A stretch of 64,000 bases of DNA from Ailurus styani. Taxonomy: Eukaryota > Chordata > Mammalia > Carnivora > Ailuridae. The position numbers and the translations under genes are program-made. The stretch spans positions 3,160,236 through 3,224,235 of the forward strand of contig LNAC01000019.1 of the NCBI GenBank assembly GCA_002007465.1, in the 5' to 3' direction. The notes under the pieces are model-generated. The model did not search any database. It had not been told where the DNA came from and saw only the letters and a program-made list of their open reading frames with translations. This document shows positions 46,496-57,269 of the stretch, one piece after another (positions within the stretch are counted from its first letter, which is position 1; the number at the start of each line of letters is the position of its first letter).

Positions 46496-49084
46496 CATTC
46501 AATGAATGTTATTTTAACCTCTCTTCTTCTTATATCTAAGATTGTAAAATATCTTGTATATGATATGCTGTTAAATGTATGTTAATTTTTACAATTAAAT
46601 GTTGAATAAATTTGACAAAAACCCCAATACCACTTTAGTTAGTTATCTACCAAATTTTTCTTACTTATGTTAAAATGATTTTAAATTGTAAGTTTTTAGT
46701 TTTAATAAAACATACGCTATAACCAAAATGTGTGTTGCTTTATAGCCACCGTGTTCATTTAGAATGGGAGTGAAAACTCATTATTACATCTAAATTTGAT
46801 ATTGAGTAATTTGTAAGATTATCTTCTTATAATACCTCTCTGTGAGTAGATTATGGCAGATTATCCCTATATAGTAGATTACCAACCTATATGCTGTTAT
46901 CATTGAAATATGTCAGAAAGATTTCTAGGAAAAAATGCTGCAAGTGTGATTATTACATATATGAAGAGCTGGAGATTTATAAATAAGAGGATATAATACA
47001 TGATTGCCATTATATGGCATTGTAGAGAATTGTTGCACTTAAGGAAAAGCCTTTTATCATTAAAGTTTATTTTTTAACAACTTGTGAAATGTGTAATATA
47101 ATTAAATTGACGAGTGAAAGCTGAATTACTAGACAATGCTGAAAAATTGTACAGCCTCCTAGAGGAAAGATAAAAATATGTCTGAAAAATAGAAGAACCA
47201 AATCGATGGTGTATAAAAACTAGATCAGATACATATCTGAGAGTCATTTAATGTACTTAGAAAATAGAAATGATCAAATAAGAAAAAGAAAAGAAGAAAG
47301 TCAAGATAATGAGGAAGCGGGTAACTTGAACTTGGCAACATAATATGACAGCTATGAAAGCTAATGCAGTTCCTTCTTTAGAAGCATCATGTTACAGCTC
47401 TCTGCATTTGAGTTTGGAAGGTTCACAATTCAGAATATTGCTTCGACTTTGGTCTTATCATCTTGTCAGGGGTTAAAATTTGTTAAATGAGATATAGAAA
47501 ATAGAGATGTGACTTGGGCTGGAGGAGGTTTGGAGAGTGACGTCTGTTTATATAATGGAGAAAGAAGAAACAGAATTTTAAGATACTCCAAGAAGGGATA
47601 TATAGTTAATCAGACATGATTTTTTAATGGGAGAATTGATCCCATTTTCCTATGATAACCTAAAAAATAACTCATACCATCTATATTTATTATAGCAACC
47701 TAGTAAGCCATTCAGAATTTCTGATCAGTAACTGCTGAGGTGTAGAGTTGGAGCAGATCAGCTTTTCAGTCTTTTCAGTAACTAATATCAGCAAGAAGAA
47801 GGGTTATTTCTTGTTTACAAAAAAAAAAAAGGCAGTTGATATGTTATCTTTTTCTTTTCTTTGTTTACTTCTACTTCTTTAAACTGAAGAAGACAATGAG
47901 TAGAGATCATGAAAATCATGAAAGAAATATAAAGGCTTACTGCCTTTTGTCCTTTAGTTCATGGGCATTTTCTCTCAAAGTGGTTGAAAATAAAAGGTTT
48001 AAGTGTGTAACAGTGGAAAATATCAACATCAGGTAGAATACTTCCTCTTTTAACAGAACGCTGTTGTTCTTCTTTGTATGGATTTTCAGGTATATTTGAA
48101 AAGTAACACAGAGATGGCCCTAAAGGACAGTCTCAACAAACAACCCTTAATCTTGAAACAAATCTTCCATCATGTCTGGCTTTTTTTTCAGATTCTATCA
48201 ACCTAGTACCATAGTCACTATGGGTTTTCTAGTGACAAAATTGTCATCAACTAATGAAACTCTCAAATAGCATTGTGCATCTCTTTAGTTTTTCTAGATT
48301 TTGCTGGTCTTTCTGTTGTATGGGAACTGTAAGTAGTGAGTCATCTAAAATTTATTTTTTGATAATGTATTTTTAAGCATACAAACAAATTAGAAGGGGA
48401 AGTTTTTCTCCTTAAAGAAGGAGAAGTTGGGTGCCACATAGTTCTTAAGGAAGTTTTTCTTTCTGTGCTAGAAATCACTCTTGATACCTCCAAGATCTGA
48501 GATTTCTTATCTTGGTGTTACTCTTTTCTTGGCATGTCACCCATAAGCAAAATCAGTAGTATTACTGGTTTTTTTTCTTTGATTATTTGAATCATACATT
48601 TTTAAGATCTTGAGCTTCTCATTGCCTGGGATGTAGGTGGCATAGACTTTGTAAATTTACTGTGATCCTCTTTCAGAAACTGATTTCTGTGTCTCCATCT
48701 CACAGGGCTGGACTCACATTGATTATATTCACAGATAATAATATATAGGGCAATCAGTTAAGAGTGGGAAAGAATGAGGAACTCTTAGACAGTTGTGTTG
48801 ATGCCTTCTTTCTTCATGGTTAAATCCACATGAGAAGATACTTTAGTAAGGAGTTCCTTTGGTAGGAATGGAATTAAGAGGAGAGATAGGGAAATAATTC
48901 CCCAGTTTGATTCTATCAGGCAATTGTAAGTAAATGTATCTGGCTCCACAGCAAGGGTATGTTGCCCTTGGAAACAGACAGGTTCACCATTTGGACAATG
49001 GATCTTCTTTCCTAGATGGTGTTTAGATATGTGTTCTTAATAGTCGCTTTTAGGTATTTTCTCACTGGTTCCATTGCTGACTGT
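46496..49084. other. Intronic stretch with no assigned element
   Basis: About 2.6 kb of AT-rich unique-looking DNA. The frame at 47836-48036 (+) has no signal peptide, domain or splice context that would support a gene. Confidence 0.4.
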
Positions 49085-49097
49085 TTTACCCTTTTAT

Positions 49098-49378
49098 TTT
49101 TTTTTTATTAATTTTTAATTTTTAATTTTTTGGTGGTAACAACCTTGCATTTTATTTTCGTTAAAAAGATTTTTTATTGTATTGTGTTAGTCACCATACA
49201 GTACATCATTAGTTTTTGATGCAGTGTTCCATGATTCATTGTTTGCGTATAACACCCAGTGCTCCATGTAATCCATCCGTGCCCTCCTTAACACTCATCA
49301 CCAGGCTCACCCATCCCTCCAACCCCCTCCCTTCTAAAACCCTCAGTTTGTTTCCTGGACTCCATAGTCTCTCATTGG
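49098..49378 (-). mobile_element. Carnivore L1 3' end, severely 5'-truncated, antisense
   Basis: T-run, then GTCACCATACAGTACATCATTAG, CATGATTCATTGTTTGCG, ACCCAGTGCTCCATGTAATCC, CACCAGGCTCACCCATCCC and GACTCCATAGTCTCTCA. Exact target-site duplication TTTACCCTTTTAT at 49085-49097 and 49379-49391, so this is a clean L1 insertion of about 280 bp. Confidence 0.93.
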
Positions 49379-49544
49379 TTTACCCTTTTATTGATCCACC
49401 ATACCTTAAGGTGAGGTCTTGCTGACACTGAAACCATTCTAATGTTTTAAAGTGACTTAACTTGTCTTCGTGGCAAAGGCATTTCCTTTATTGCCAAGTT
49501 CAGAGATAGGGAAGATACATTAATCTCTCCATTTTGTAATATCT

Positions 49545-49755
49545 GTATAGCTGAATTGACCAACTTGGAAGCCACAAAGCCACATGTGGCTATTTAAAAT
49601 TTAATTAATTAAAATTAAATAAAATTAAGCATTCAATTCCTCAGTCACAGTACTCACATTTCACACATTCAGCAGCAGCACATGTGACTGCTGGTTGCTG
49701 TATTGGACAATGCAGAATATTGAACATTCTTTTCATTGGAAAAAGTTCTGTTGCA
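49545..49755 (+). mobile_element. hAT-like palindromic DNA element (old)
   Basis: AAAGCCACATGTGGCTATTTAAAATTTAATTAATT, then CTCAGTCACAGTACTCAC, then CACATGTGACTGCTGG and GTATTGGACAATGCAGAA match the common mammalian 'agccacatgtggct… gtattggacagcgcag' element. The family name is not certain. Confidence 0.6.
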
Positions 49756-51215
49756 CAGCAATAGAGAGAGATGTTTAGTTGGCATACTATTTTGCAGTTG
49801 TCTATTTTAATGTAATTTGGAGTCTAATATTTTCATATGTCTTCACTGTGATATATTTATTTCAAGTAATAGCGCAACTTACTATTCCAATCTTCTCCGG
49901 TGAGTTTGAAGTCAGTCATATACACATGTTCAGCTGGACAGGGATTTTGTTGTTAAAATACTGGTTGTTTATGTATCTAGGACTTATGCATTTTACTTAT
50001 GACAAAGTTCTCATGAATTTCATTTGCAATTCCCTTCTAGTTACTGAGAGGACTATTTACTTTGATGTATTAGAAAAAAACTCTAGTGCACAGTGAAAAC
50101 ACTTTTTAATGGTTATAATTTTCATAATTTTGACTTCTTATAATGGTAGATTTCTTTCTTTTTCTAACACTGGACTATTTTAATAAATTAATAATACTTC
50201 AGAAATGCTGACATTGCCAGGAAAATAAATGCAACCTTTTATGTATATAAGAACTCTCCTTTGGAAAATACATAGTATACTATATAACGGTGTACTGTTA
50301 TACTAGAAGTGCCTTAAAGTCAGTTCATTTTCAGAGTCTGAATATGACTTTATTATTAACTTATGTGGCTTCCTCTGCATTTAACAACTGTTCTCATGGA
50401 ACTATTGTAATTTTTTATCTGCTTTAACCCCTTTCACATTTGAAAGAGTATTTTCAATAAGACAGGTTTTTCTTGCATGGCAGTTTAACTAGGTCAGTGA
50501 TTTTCTAACATTTGAATTTCACTGATCAGTAAAATTTACAAACAAATTTTGGGAAATGCCTCATGTTTTTAGTTTTTCATTTTGCTAAATAAGAACTACC
50601 ACTTCTTACCGTCATCATTTTATGAAAGTGTGGACTTTTAAACATGAAACCCAAAGGGTACGTTTTATCATATTCATTTATCCTTGAATAAATTTAACCT
50701 GATGATAGTTATACTACATTCCTCTTATTTTGCCCCATTTATTCCTTTAAAATTTTGACTAGTCCTAAGCCTAAACTCTTCACTGTGGAAATTATCAGCC
50801 TTTGTTGGTTTTCTTCTTCGTTGATCTTTTTACCACTTCTGTTTGGGGTTTTAAATTATAATTTTGATTTAGGTTTTATGCTCTTAGTTAGGAAAGACTG
50901 TCACTATTTAAAGAAATCCTATAATATAATTAGACCAGTTAGAGCATTTGATACATGATAGAGATGTATCAAAAAGCTATTTAACAGTTTTAATCATGCC
51001 ATCTGTTAACCAAATATTCATTTGTCTAATTCATATTCTGAGTTAAGTTTGTCCAAGTTATACTCCGTAGGGGCTCAGAAGAAATAGATATCTCTTCCAG
51101 AATTGGAGGAAGATGAAAACAAAGGAATAAAGGCAAGATGAGTTAATGAGGCCTGAGAATTCAGTTTCAAAGAAAAGCTCTTTGGGGAATATTTGGATAA
51201 TATAGCTCACTTGTT
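49756..51215. other. Intronic stretch with no assigned element
   Basis: AT-rich DNA with no exon or repeat recognised. The 105-codon frame at 49779-50096 (+) is hydrophobic only because of T-richness. Confidence 0.4.
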
Positions 51216-51593
51216 AAAAACTTAGAATTTTAGGAACGATACAGAGAAGATTAGCATGGCCCCTGCGCAAGGATGACACGCAAATTCGTGAAGCGTTCCA
51301 TATTTTTTTGCCCCTGTCCCTGCTCTTGCATCTGTCCCTGCTCCTGTCCCTGCCCCTATCCCAACCCCTGCCCTGACTCCTGCTCCTGCGGGGAGAGCTC
51401 CTTGTACAATTACCCTTAGTTCTGTCCCCCGACCCCAACTCCCCACCCGAATGTTTCATCCTCTCCTCCTGTGTTCTTTCTCTCTGGTAAAAATTAACTG
51501 TTGTAGTAGCTTTCCCTGATCTGTATACTGTTTATTACTTGTTTTAAATAAAATTGCTTGTTTTCCCTTGAAAAAAAAAACTTAGAATTTTAG
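51216..51593 (+). pseudogene. Chimeric retrocopy: 5'-truncated U6 snRNA fused to an mRNA 3' end
   Basis: Three parts lie between perfect direct repeats AAAAACTTAGAATTTTAG (51216-51233 and 51576-51593). First, U6 from about nt 33/34 to its 3' T-run (51233-51309): GGAACGATACAGAGAAGATT, AGCATGGCCCCTGCGCAAGG, GAAGCGTTCCATATT. Second, about 260 nt of a C/T-rich RNA 3' end (51310-51570), with AATAAA at 51547-51552. Third, an A-tail from 51571. The target TT/AAAA at 51214-51219 fits L1 endonuclease. This is the layout expected when L1 reverse transcriptase switches from an mRNA to U6 RNA. I do not recognise the parent mRNA. The segment is not expected to make functional U6. Confidence 0.92.
51310..51395 (+). 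repeat. Hexanucleotide-like C/T-rich repeat within the chimeric retrocopy
   Basis: Interrupted CCTGTC/CCTGCT/CCTGCC units. On + they keep a Pro/Ala-rich frame open from 51310 to a TGA at 51517-51519. On - they keep an Arg/Asp/Ser-rich frame open. Only the + orientation agrees with the AATAAA and A-tail, and whether it was coding or 3' UTR in the parent mRNA cannot be told. Confidence 0.6.
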
Positions 51594-52534
51594 AAAAGAA
51601 TATATAGTTTGGAAAAATATGTGTTTAAGGTAACATTAAATATGCATTTATTTATTATTATATATTATATATATAATACCTAGCTTGTGGACTTTTTATG
51701 TGTTTGGTGGACTCATGAAAGAACTCCTTGGAATGTTTTTACATATACTCAAGTATATATTTATTCATCCATATTCTTATACACAATTCTTCTTATATTA
51801 GGAAAGGTCACTTTTTACCGAGTACTTTAAAGATAGTGGATTCAGTGCAGGGGCTGGGAGGAGTGCAAAGGTCTCCAGGCACAGCTCCTCCTTTCATAGA
51901 GTTCTCACTGCATAGCTAAGGTACAGGCAATAGGGAATACCTCCCACAAGGGATGGGATGAGAAGAAGCTTTGCAGAATAAATAGAATTTGGGGAAATAC
52001 TGATGTTTATTGGAGTTACAGGGATCTTATGACTACTGATTATGTGTTCAAAAATCTACCTAGTAGGGTTAGTCTTTCATGAGTTAGAATGTTAGTGTCT
52101 TGTAGACAGACTCTGGAATAGTCCAAAATGGACAAGTAATGCATAAAAGGAGGCCTGGTGTACTATTTGTCATAGGCGAATTTCTGCGAGGAAGGTGTAT
52201 TTGACATGAAAAGCCTGCCAGTTAATTTATTAGATTTTTTATTGTACGTTTATACATGATTAAATTATAGTAATGTTCTTTTTAGATAAATGTAAAAGAT
52301 GTGTGTGTATGTGTGTAGCCTCTCTATATAGAATATTAATCTTTGCCTCTGTTGAAAATAATTTTTCTTTTAAAAAAGTTAAATAAGTAAAGACTTCATT
52401 TACTTTTATCAATATTATTGACATCTTAGCAGAGCCCTATTAAATATGGCCTATGGTTTGGTCTCCATTATGTTCTACAAAATATAAGAATGAAAGAAAA
52501 AGACTGCTGTTTAAATTAAAGAAATTAAATGAAA
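51594..52534. other. Intronic stretch with no assigned element
   Basis: Nothing recognised beyond short AT-rich tracts such as TATATTATATATATAATA near 51660. Confidence 0.4.
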
Positions 52535-52785
52535 GAAAAAGATGTTATAATACATATAACATATATAACACATACAATAAAATATGTGTTAATTGGCTAT
52601 GTATGTTATCAGTAAGACTTCTGGTCAATAGTAGACTATTAATATATTTTTATTTATATGTAATATATATTAGCAATAGTAGACTCTTAGTAACAGTAGA
52701 CTCTTAGTAAAGTTTTTGGGGAGTCAAAGTTATAACTCAGATTTGCACCTGCAAGGGCGGTTGGCGGCTTTAGCCCTCATATCGT
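52535..52785 (+). mobile_element. Tigger-like DNA transposon, second copy (partial)
   Basis: AACACATACAATAAAATATGTGTTAATTGGC, ATGTTATCAGTAAGACTTCTGGTC, AATAGTAGACTATTA and AAGTTTTTGGGGAGTCAAAGTTATA are the sense counterparts of the 11256-11618 element. A short internal duplication (AGTAGACTCTTAGTAA twice) is present, and the ends are degraded. Confidence 0.7.
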
Positions 52786-52943
52786 TTGAACGCCAACTAT
52801 ATTATACATGATTGGGAGACACTTAAACCCTACAGCAGAAATTTTACTTTTTGTTCCTTTTGTTTCCATTTGCATAACTATACCTTTCACATACCTCTTT
52901 TATCCCCTAGATATTTTTTGTATCTCTATTTTTGAAGATAAAT

Positions 52944-52997
52944 TTAGTCTCGGCCTATTGTTAGTTTGACTTAGTCTTGGCCTATTGCTAGTCTGAC
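52944..52997. repeat. 27-bp tandem duplication
   Basis: Two adjacent units beginning TTAGTCTCGGCCTATTG and TTAGTCTTGGCCTATTG, each ending AGT(T/C)TGAC, with three differences in 27 positions. A third unit starts (TTAGTATTC) and decays. Confidence 0.8.
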
Positions 52998-53334
52998 TTA
53001 GTATTCTGAACTTTTTTCAATACCGAAAGCTGTTTATTCAGGACATGCCGTATACATATCATCGAATTCAGCTGACCCACATTCAGGGGGTGATGAAGAT
53101 TATAACACACAATTTCTTCGTAAGAGGCTTAGTATAATTGAGGAAATGAGCTATGCCTAAGTTAAACACTTGGAGAAAAAAGTATAGTCAAGTGCTTAAA
53201 TGTGTGGTATCATCAATTACGAAAAGGAAAGCAAGACAAGATAAAATATCAGGAATGGATTCTCAGAGGATGTTAAATGTAAGATCTTGAAAATCAGAAA
53301 GAGCCCAAGTGTAGTGGATCGACCTGAGTGTGGA

Positions 53335-53770
53335 TATAATCCAACAAAGGCAGGAACCATGCCTATTATACTCATCATTAACCTCTCTCTTTATACAGGT
53401 GTAACGGCAAATATAGTGCCTGGTACACAGTAGTCAATATATAATGAGTAAACGGATGAATGAGCAGTCGCAGGCAAGAGACAGTGAAAGGAGGGATGTT
53501 TACTGGAGTAAGCCAGTTCTTGTTGACTGGTGGAAATTATGTGAGACTGTATTATGAAGAGCCTTGAATGGAAGGCTAAACATGAGCTTGGTACCATATG
53601 AGGCATTTATATTAAGGGGTTTTCAAGGAGTGTATCATGCCAGAAGTGGTGTCTTAGGAGAAATGTCCAGACAGCAACGAGTTCGTTGGTGAGATTGTGC
53701 ATGAAAGACTGGGAAGTAGGCTCTTCTGAGTCTAGACAAACAATGATGAATGCCCTGGCTACTGCCTTTC
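53335..53770. repeat. L2 fragments (+ 3' end, then antisense-like part)
   Basis: GCAGGAACCATGCCTATTATAC, ATAGTGCCTGGTACACAGTAGTC and AGTAAACGGATGAATGAG mark an L2 3' end in + sense to about 53465. After it, GAAGAGCCTTGAATGGAAGGC and AAGGGGTTTTCAAGGAGTG resemble reversed L2 body. Confidence 0.55.
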
Positions 53771-54084
53771 ATTTTTTTTTTTTTTTAACAAAGAAAGAAC
53801 CACAAGCACAAAAGAAAAAGAAAAAGGAAAATCTCTCTTATTCATTTATTCAGTTATTTAGAAAGCTAATATTAACCTTGGCCCTACTGTATGGGAGGCC
53901 TTGTACAGAAGGAGTCTCACTACCAAGCTTTGAACCAGGGATACCTGCCTACCAGTACTGTTAAAGAGATTCAATAAATCGAGTCTTGGAGATGCTTAGC
54001 AGAGTGTCTGGCACATTAACTAACAAGACTTCCTAAGTGTTTGCTGCTAATATGAGTTGGTTTATTTTAGAAATGATGGCAAGA

Positions 54085-54313
54085 GGGGCATCTGGGTGGC
54101 TCATCTGGTTGAGCTTCAGACTCTTGCTTTCGGCACAGATCATGATCTCGCAGTCCTGGGGTCAAGCCCCAGGTTGGGCTCTGTGCTCAGTGCAGAGTCT
54201 GCTCCAGGTTTTCTCTCTCCTTCTCCTTCCCTGTCCCTCCCCCCCAACCCCAGTTTGTATGTGTGTACTCTCTTTCTCTCTCTCTAAATAAAATCTTAAA
54301 AAAAAAAAAAGAA
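54085..54313 (+). repeat. Carnivore tRNA-Lys SINE, older subfamily
   Basis: Body from GGGGCATCTGGGTGGCTCAT through CTGTGCTCAGTGCAGAGTC to CTCTCTAAATAAAATC. Target-site duplication AGAAATGAT at 54069-54077 and about 54314-54322. Confidence 0.88.
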
Positions 54314-54464
54314 AGAAATGATTCTAAGACCCTCTCCATCCCTATGGCCAAAACCCTCTCTATAATCCCCTATCTAGACTTTTTACGTACTCCCTAAATA
54401 CAATACTTTCCTAACCCTCTGGTTCCTTAAAAGCAGCAACATTTTTTTTCTGTTAGAGACTTAG

Positions 54465-54650
54465 AAACTTCTAGAAAGCAGATCAAGTAATATTAGTGAA
54501 CCTTGCATGCCCATCTCTCAGCTTTAGCAGTTAAGTCACTCCAGTCTTGTTTCCTCTATACTCCATCCACTTTGGTATTATTTTGAAGCAAACCCTAGCC
54601 ATCTTTTCATTTTCGCAGGAATCTAATAGATAAGGGCTCTTGTTTTAAAA
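54465..54650 (-). repeat. L1M-type 3' fragment, antisense
   Basis: GTGAACCTTGCATGCCCATCTCTCAGCTTTAGCAG, CTTGTTTCCTCTATACTCC, TATTATTTTGAAGCAAACCC and ATCTAATAGATAAGG follow a reversed old-LINE order. Confidence 0.55.
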
Positions 54651-55859
54651 ATATAACTGTAATGTTTTCCTACTTAGAGACTTACTGGCCAAGTTTTTCA
54701 TGAACGAGTCTGGAATATCTCCAGAAAAAAATTCTTAGCTTTCAAAAGATCTCCTACTTCGCTTTGACAATGGTGTAAGCAATTTAGCTTATAAGCCAAA
54801 ACAGAAATCTCATTCTTTTTGATGCCTGGGTATCATCACATTAATGCTAATTTGGGTTATGTGTATTCATCAAGAGTAAAAATCAGGCTCATTTTAGTAC
54901 CTGATTTAAGCCTGCAGCAGACATTCACATTAGAATTGTAAACCCTAAATGTTAGAGGTTTGTATAAAAGTGGAGATACAGTAGGCTAGGACCTACTTCA
55001 GCTTTATAGCACACTCATAATTATTGCAGTGGGATCCATGCTATTAACATTGGACACTGTTTGAATGTTTTCTGATAATTTATAGGGTTGATTACTCCAG
55101 CCTCAAGTGGAACCTTACGAAGAAGAGCAGCAAATGGTAAATCTTTGCGACGGTCCCTGGGGCAGTGGTTCAGTTTGAGGCTCTGAGTTATGTGGTTCTC
55201 AGCCTCTTTTCCTCCCCAGCCCTTCCTATGGCTCAGTGTCATCATCATCATCTGTTCAGATAATGCCTGTTCAGAAATCACAGGTCCCCAGGGAGGAGAG
55301 AAAGGAGAGAGTCCTGTTATAAGCACACTCACTGCAAACCTTTCACCTTGCTGTCAAGGTGACAAATGTTTGTCCTTAAGGGAACACTAGAGGTTAAATC
55401 ACCAGTGTTTTTCTCACTTATCTTCTTTCCCATACTATCCAAGCACTTAGCCAAATTTATGGCTAAGAGAATCTCAGAAAATTAGGCTACTCATGACCTT
55501 TATGAATCTTGTTCAGAGATATGTTTTGTACAAGCTCAAAGTACTGATCACATTATGAATTGGGGTCTTAGAAATTAGAATTTGCTAAAAGTCATTATGT
55601 CAGTACATTTTCCTTTCAGGGATTACTCAGAACAAAAAGATTTAGGAAAGAAAAATTTAAATTTTGAGAGATAGCATTGGGAACTGTGCAAACACCATTG
55701 TGATAAGGTAGGCAAGGACTTATTTTTACATCAGTATGTGTTAGTGGTGTATATACATCCTTGCATAGAGAAACACCAAAATGTGCATTAATCATGACAA
55801 TGGCAGTTGCTGTGGATTTCTTCTTCTTTTTTTTGTCCATTCCATTCCATTCTCCATTT
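54651..55859. other. Intronic stretch, mostly unassigned
   Basis: Contains a 51-nt segment (55086-55136) flanked by TTTATAG and GTAAAT that looks superficially like an exon, and a possible hAT-type scrap at 55150-55200 (GGGGCAGTGGTTCAG…GTGGTTCTCAGCC). No confident element. Confidence 0.4.
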
Positions 55860-56070
55860 AGCCGTGAGAATGATCTTGAAGGATGAAAATTGATCATGCT
55901 GTTTTTCCTGCTTAAAATCCTTCAGTTTTTCTTAGGATATATAAATATCAAAATCCCTTATATGGCTTATAAGGTCCTGCATGATCTAACCCTTGCCTTC
56001 TCTCCAGCTTCCTGCCATGCCACCTCTTTACTGACAAGGCAGCTGCCATGTGGGCATACCTGCAGTTTCT
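55860..56070 (+). repeat. L2 fragment
   Basis: GATCATGCTGTTTTTCCTGCTTAAAATCCTTCAG, GGCTTATAAGGTCCTGCATGATCTAACCCTTGCC and TCCAGCTTCCTGCCATGCCACC are clear L2 landmarks in + sense. Confidence 0.85.
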
Positions 56071-56074
56071 CTAG

Positions 56075-57225
56075 TTCATTCATTCAACAAATACTTCATT
56101 GAGCTTCTACTCTGTATTGAGGCTACAAAAATGTACAAAACAGACAAAAACTCATGGAGCTTACATTCTAGTCGAGGCTATATAACAACTATAAAATACA
56201 TAGATTTGCAACTACAATATATACAATATATATCAAATATGTATGTAATGCCACATATATGTCTTGCCCCATTCCCTCCCTCCCTCTCTCCATAAATAAA
56301 TTAGTAAATAAGTAAGTAAATAAATAAATATCTCTGTCTCTATCTATCTATCTAAATATGGAGGAAAAATGAAGCAGGGAAGGGAGGAAGATAGGGAGGA
56401 AGCTAGAGGGGTTGCAATTTTTTTTAAAAGGTGGTAAGTGACAGTCTTTCTTAGAATGTTTGAGCAGAGACTTGAAGGAGGTAGGGGAGAAAACCATGAG
56501 GATATTTGGGGAAATAATGTTCCATATAGGGAGAAACCACAGTGCAAAGTACTCAGGAGAAAGGCCACAACAAGGTGGGCAATAGAGAAAAATTCAGGTA
56601 TGTAACAAGGGGCCAGATTATATAGGTAAGGTCTTGAGGGCCATTGAAAGGCCTCTGGTTTTAAATATGAGTGAGATAGTGTATTAGTCAACTTGAACTG
56701 CCATAACAAAATGCCATGGACCTGGGGCTTAAACAGTAGAAATTTATTTCTCACAGTTTTCTGGGGGCTGGGAAGTTCAAGTTAAGATATCAGCCAACTG
56801 CGTTCCTGGTGAGGGATTTCTTCCTGGCATGTGGACAATGGCTGTTTTACCACATCCTGACATGGGGAGGGCAGGACGTGTAGAGAGAGGTATGGATTGT
56901 GTCCTTCTCTTCTACTAAGGCACTAATCTCCTTTGGATCAGGGCCCCACACCACCTCAAAGATGCCCTATCTCCAAATATGGTCACATGGGGGTTAGGTC
57001 ATCAACATGGAAATTTGGCCAGGGGCACGCAATTCAGTTCATAGCAGGTGGGAAGATATTTGAGGGTTCTGAGCAAAGCAGGAGCATGATCTCACTTAAT
57101 GACCACTCTGTGGAGAATGGACAGGAGAATTAAGGGCAGGAGGAAAGAGACCAGTTAGGAAAAGATTGCAGGAATTCAGCCTGGAGCTGGTAGTGATTCC
57201 AACCAGGGTAGTAGCTACTGAGCCA
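56075..57225 (-). repeat. L2 element, antisense, interrupted by an MLT1-type LTR
   Basis: Left: CATTCATTCAACAAATACTTC and CATGGAGCTTACATTCTAGTC. Middle: GAGCAGAGACTTGAAGGAGG and AGGTCTTGAGGGCCATTGAAAGG. After the LTR: AAGCAGGAGCATGATCTCAC, GTGGAGAATGGACAGGAG and AGACCAGTTAGGAAAAGATTGCAGG. The order is that of one reversed L2. A short AAAT/TCTA low-complexity tract (about 56291-56356) lies within. Confidence 0.72.
56690..57055 (-). repeat. MLT1-type (ERVL-MaLR) LTR, antisense, nested in L2
   Basis: GTGTATTAGTCAACTTGAACTGCCATAACAAAATGCC, GGGCTTAAACAGTAGAAATTTATTTCTCACAG, CTCCAAATATGGTCACATGGGGGTTAGG and CAATTCAGTTCATAGCAGG are the reverse of the series at 63145-63530. It is a solo LTR with no internal viral sequence. 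Confidence 0.8.
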
Positions 57226-57269
57226 AGCTCATCACACCTTCAGGGCACTTTCATAGGTTGTTCCCTGGA

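Noticed and set aside
47836..48036. 66-codon + frame as a possible SLC10A7 exon
   Set aside because: The peptide does not match any part of SLC10A7 as I know it and lacks flanking splice signals in phase.
51214..51459. Minus-strand frame rich in Arg, Ser, Asp and Gly, resembling an SR-type protein tail
   Set aside because: It arises from a hexanucleotide C/T repeat plus reversed U6. The AATAAA, A-tail and duplications show that the inserted RNA was in + orientation.
56344..56754. 136-codon minus-strand open frame
   Set aside because: It lies across reversed L2 and the start of the MLT1-type LTR. Composition explains it.
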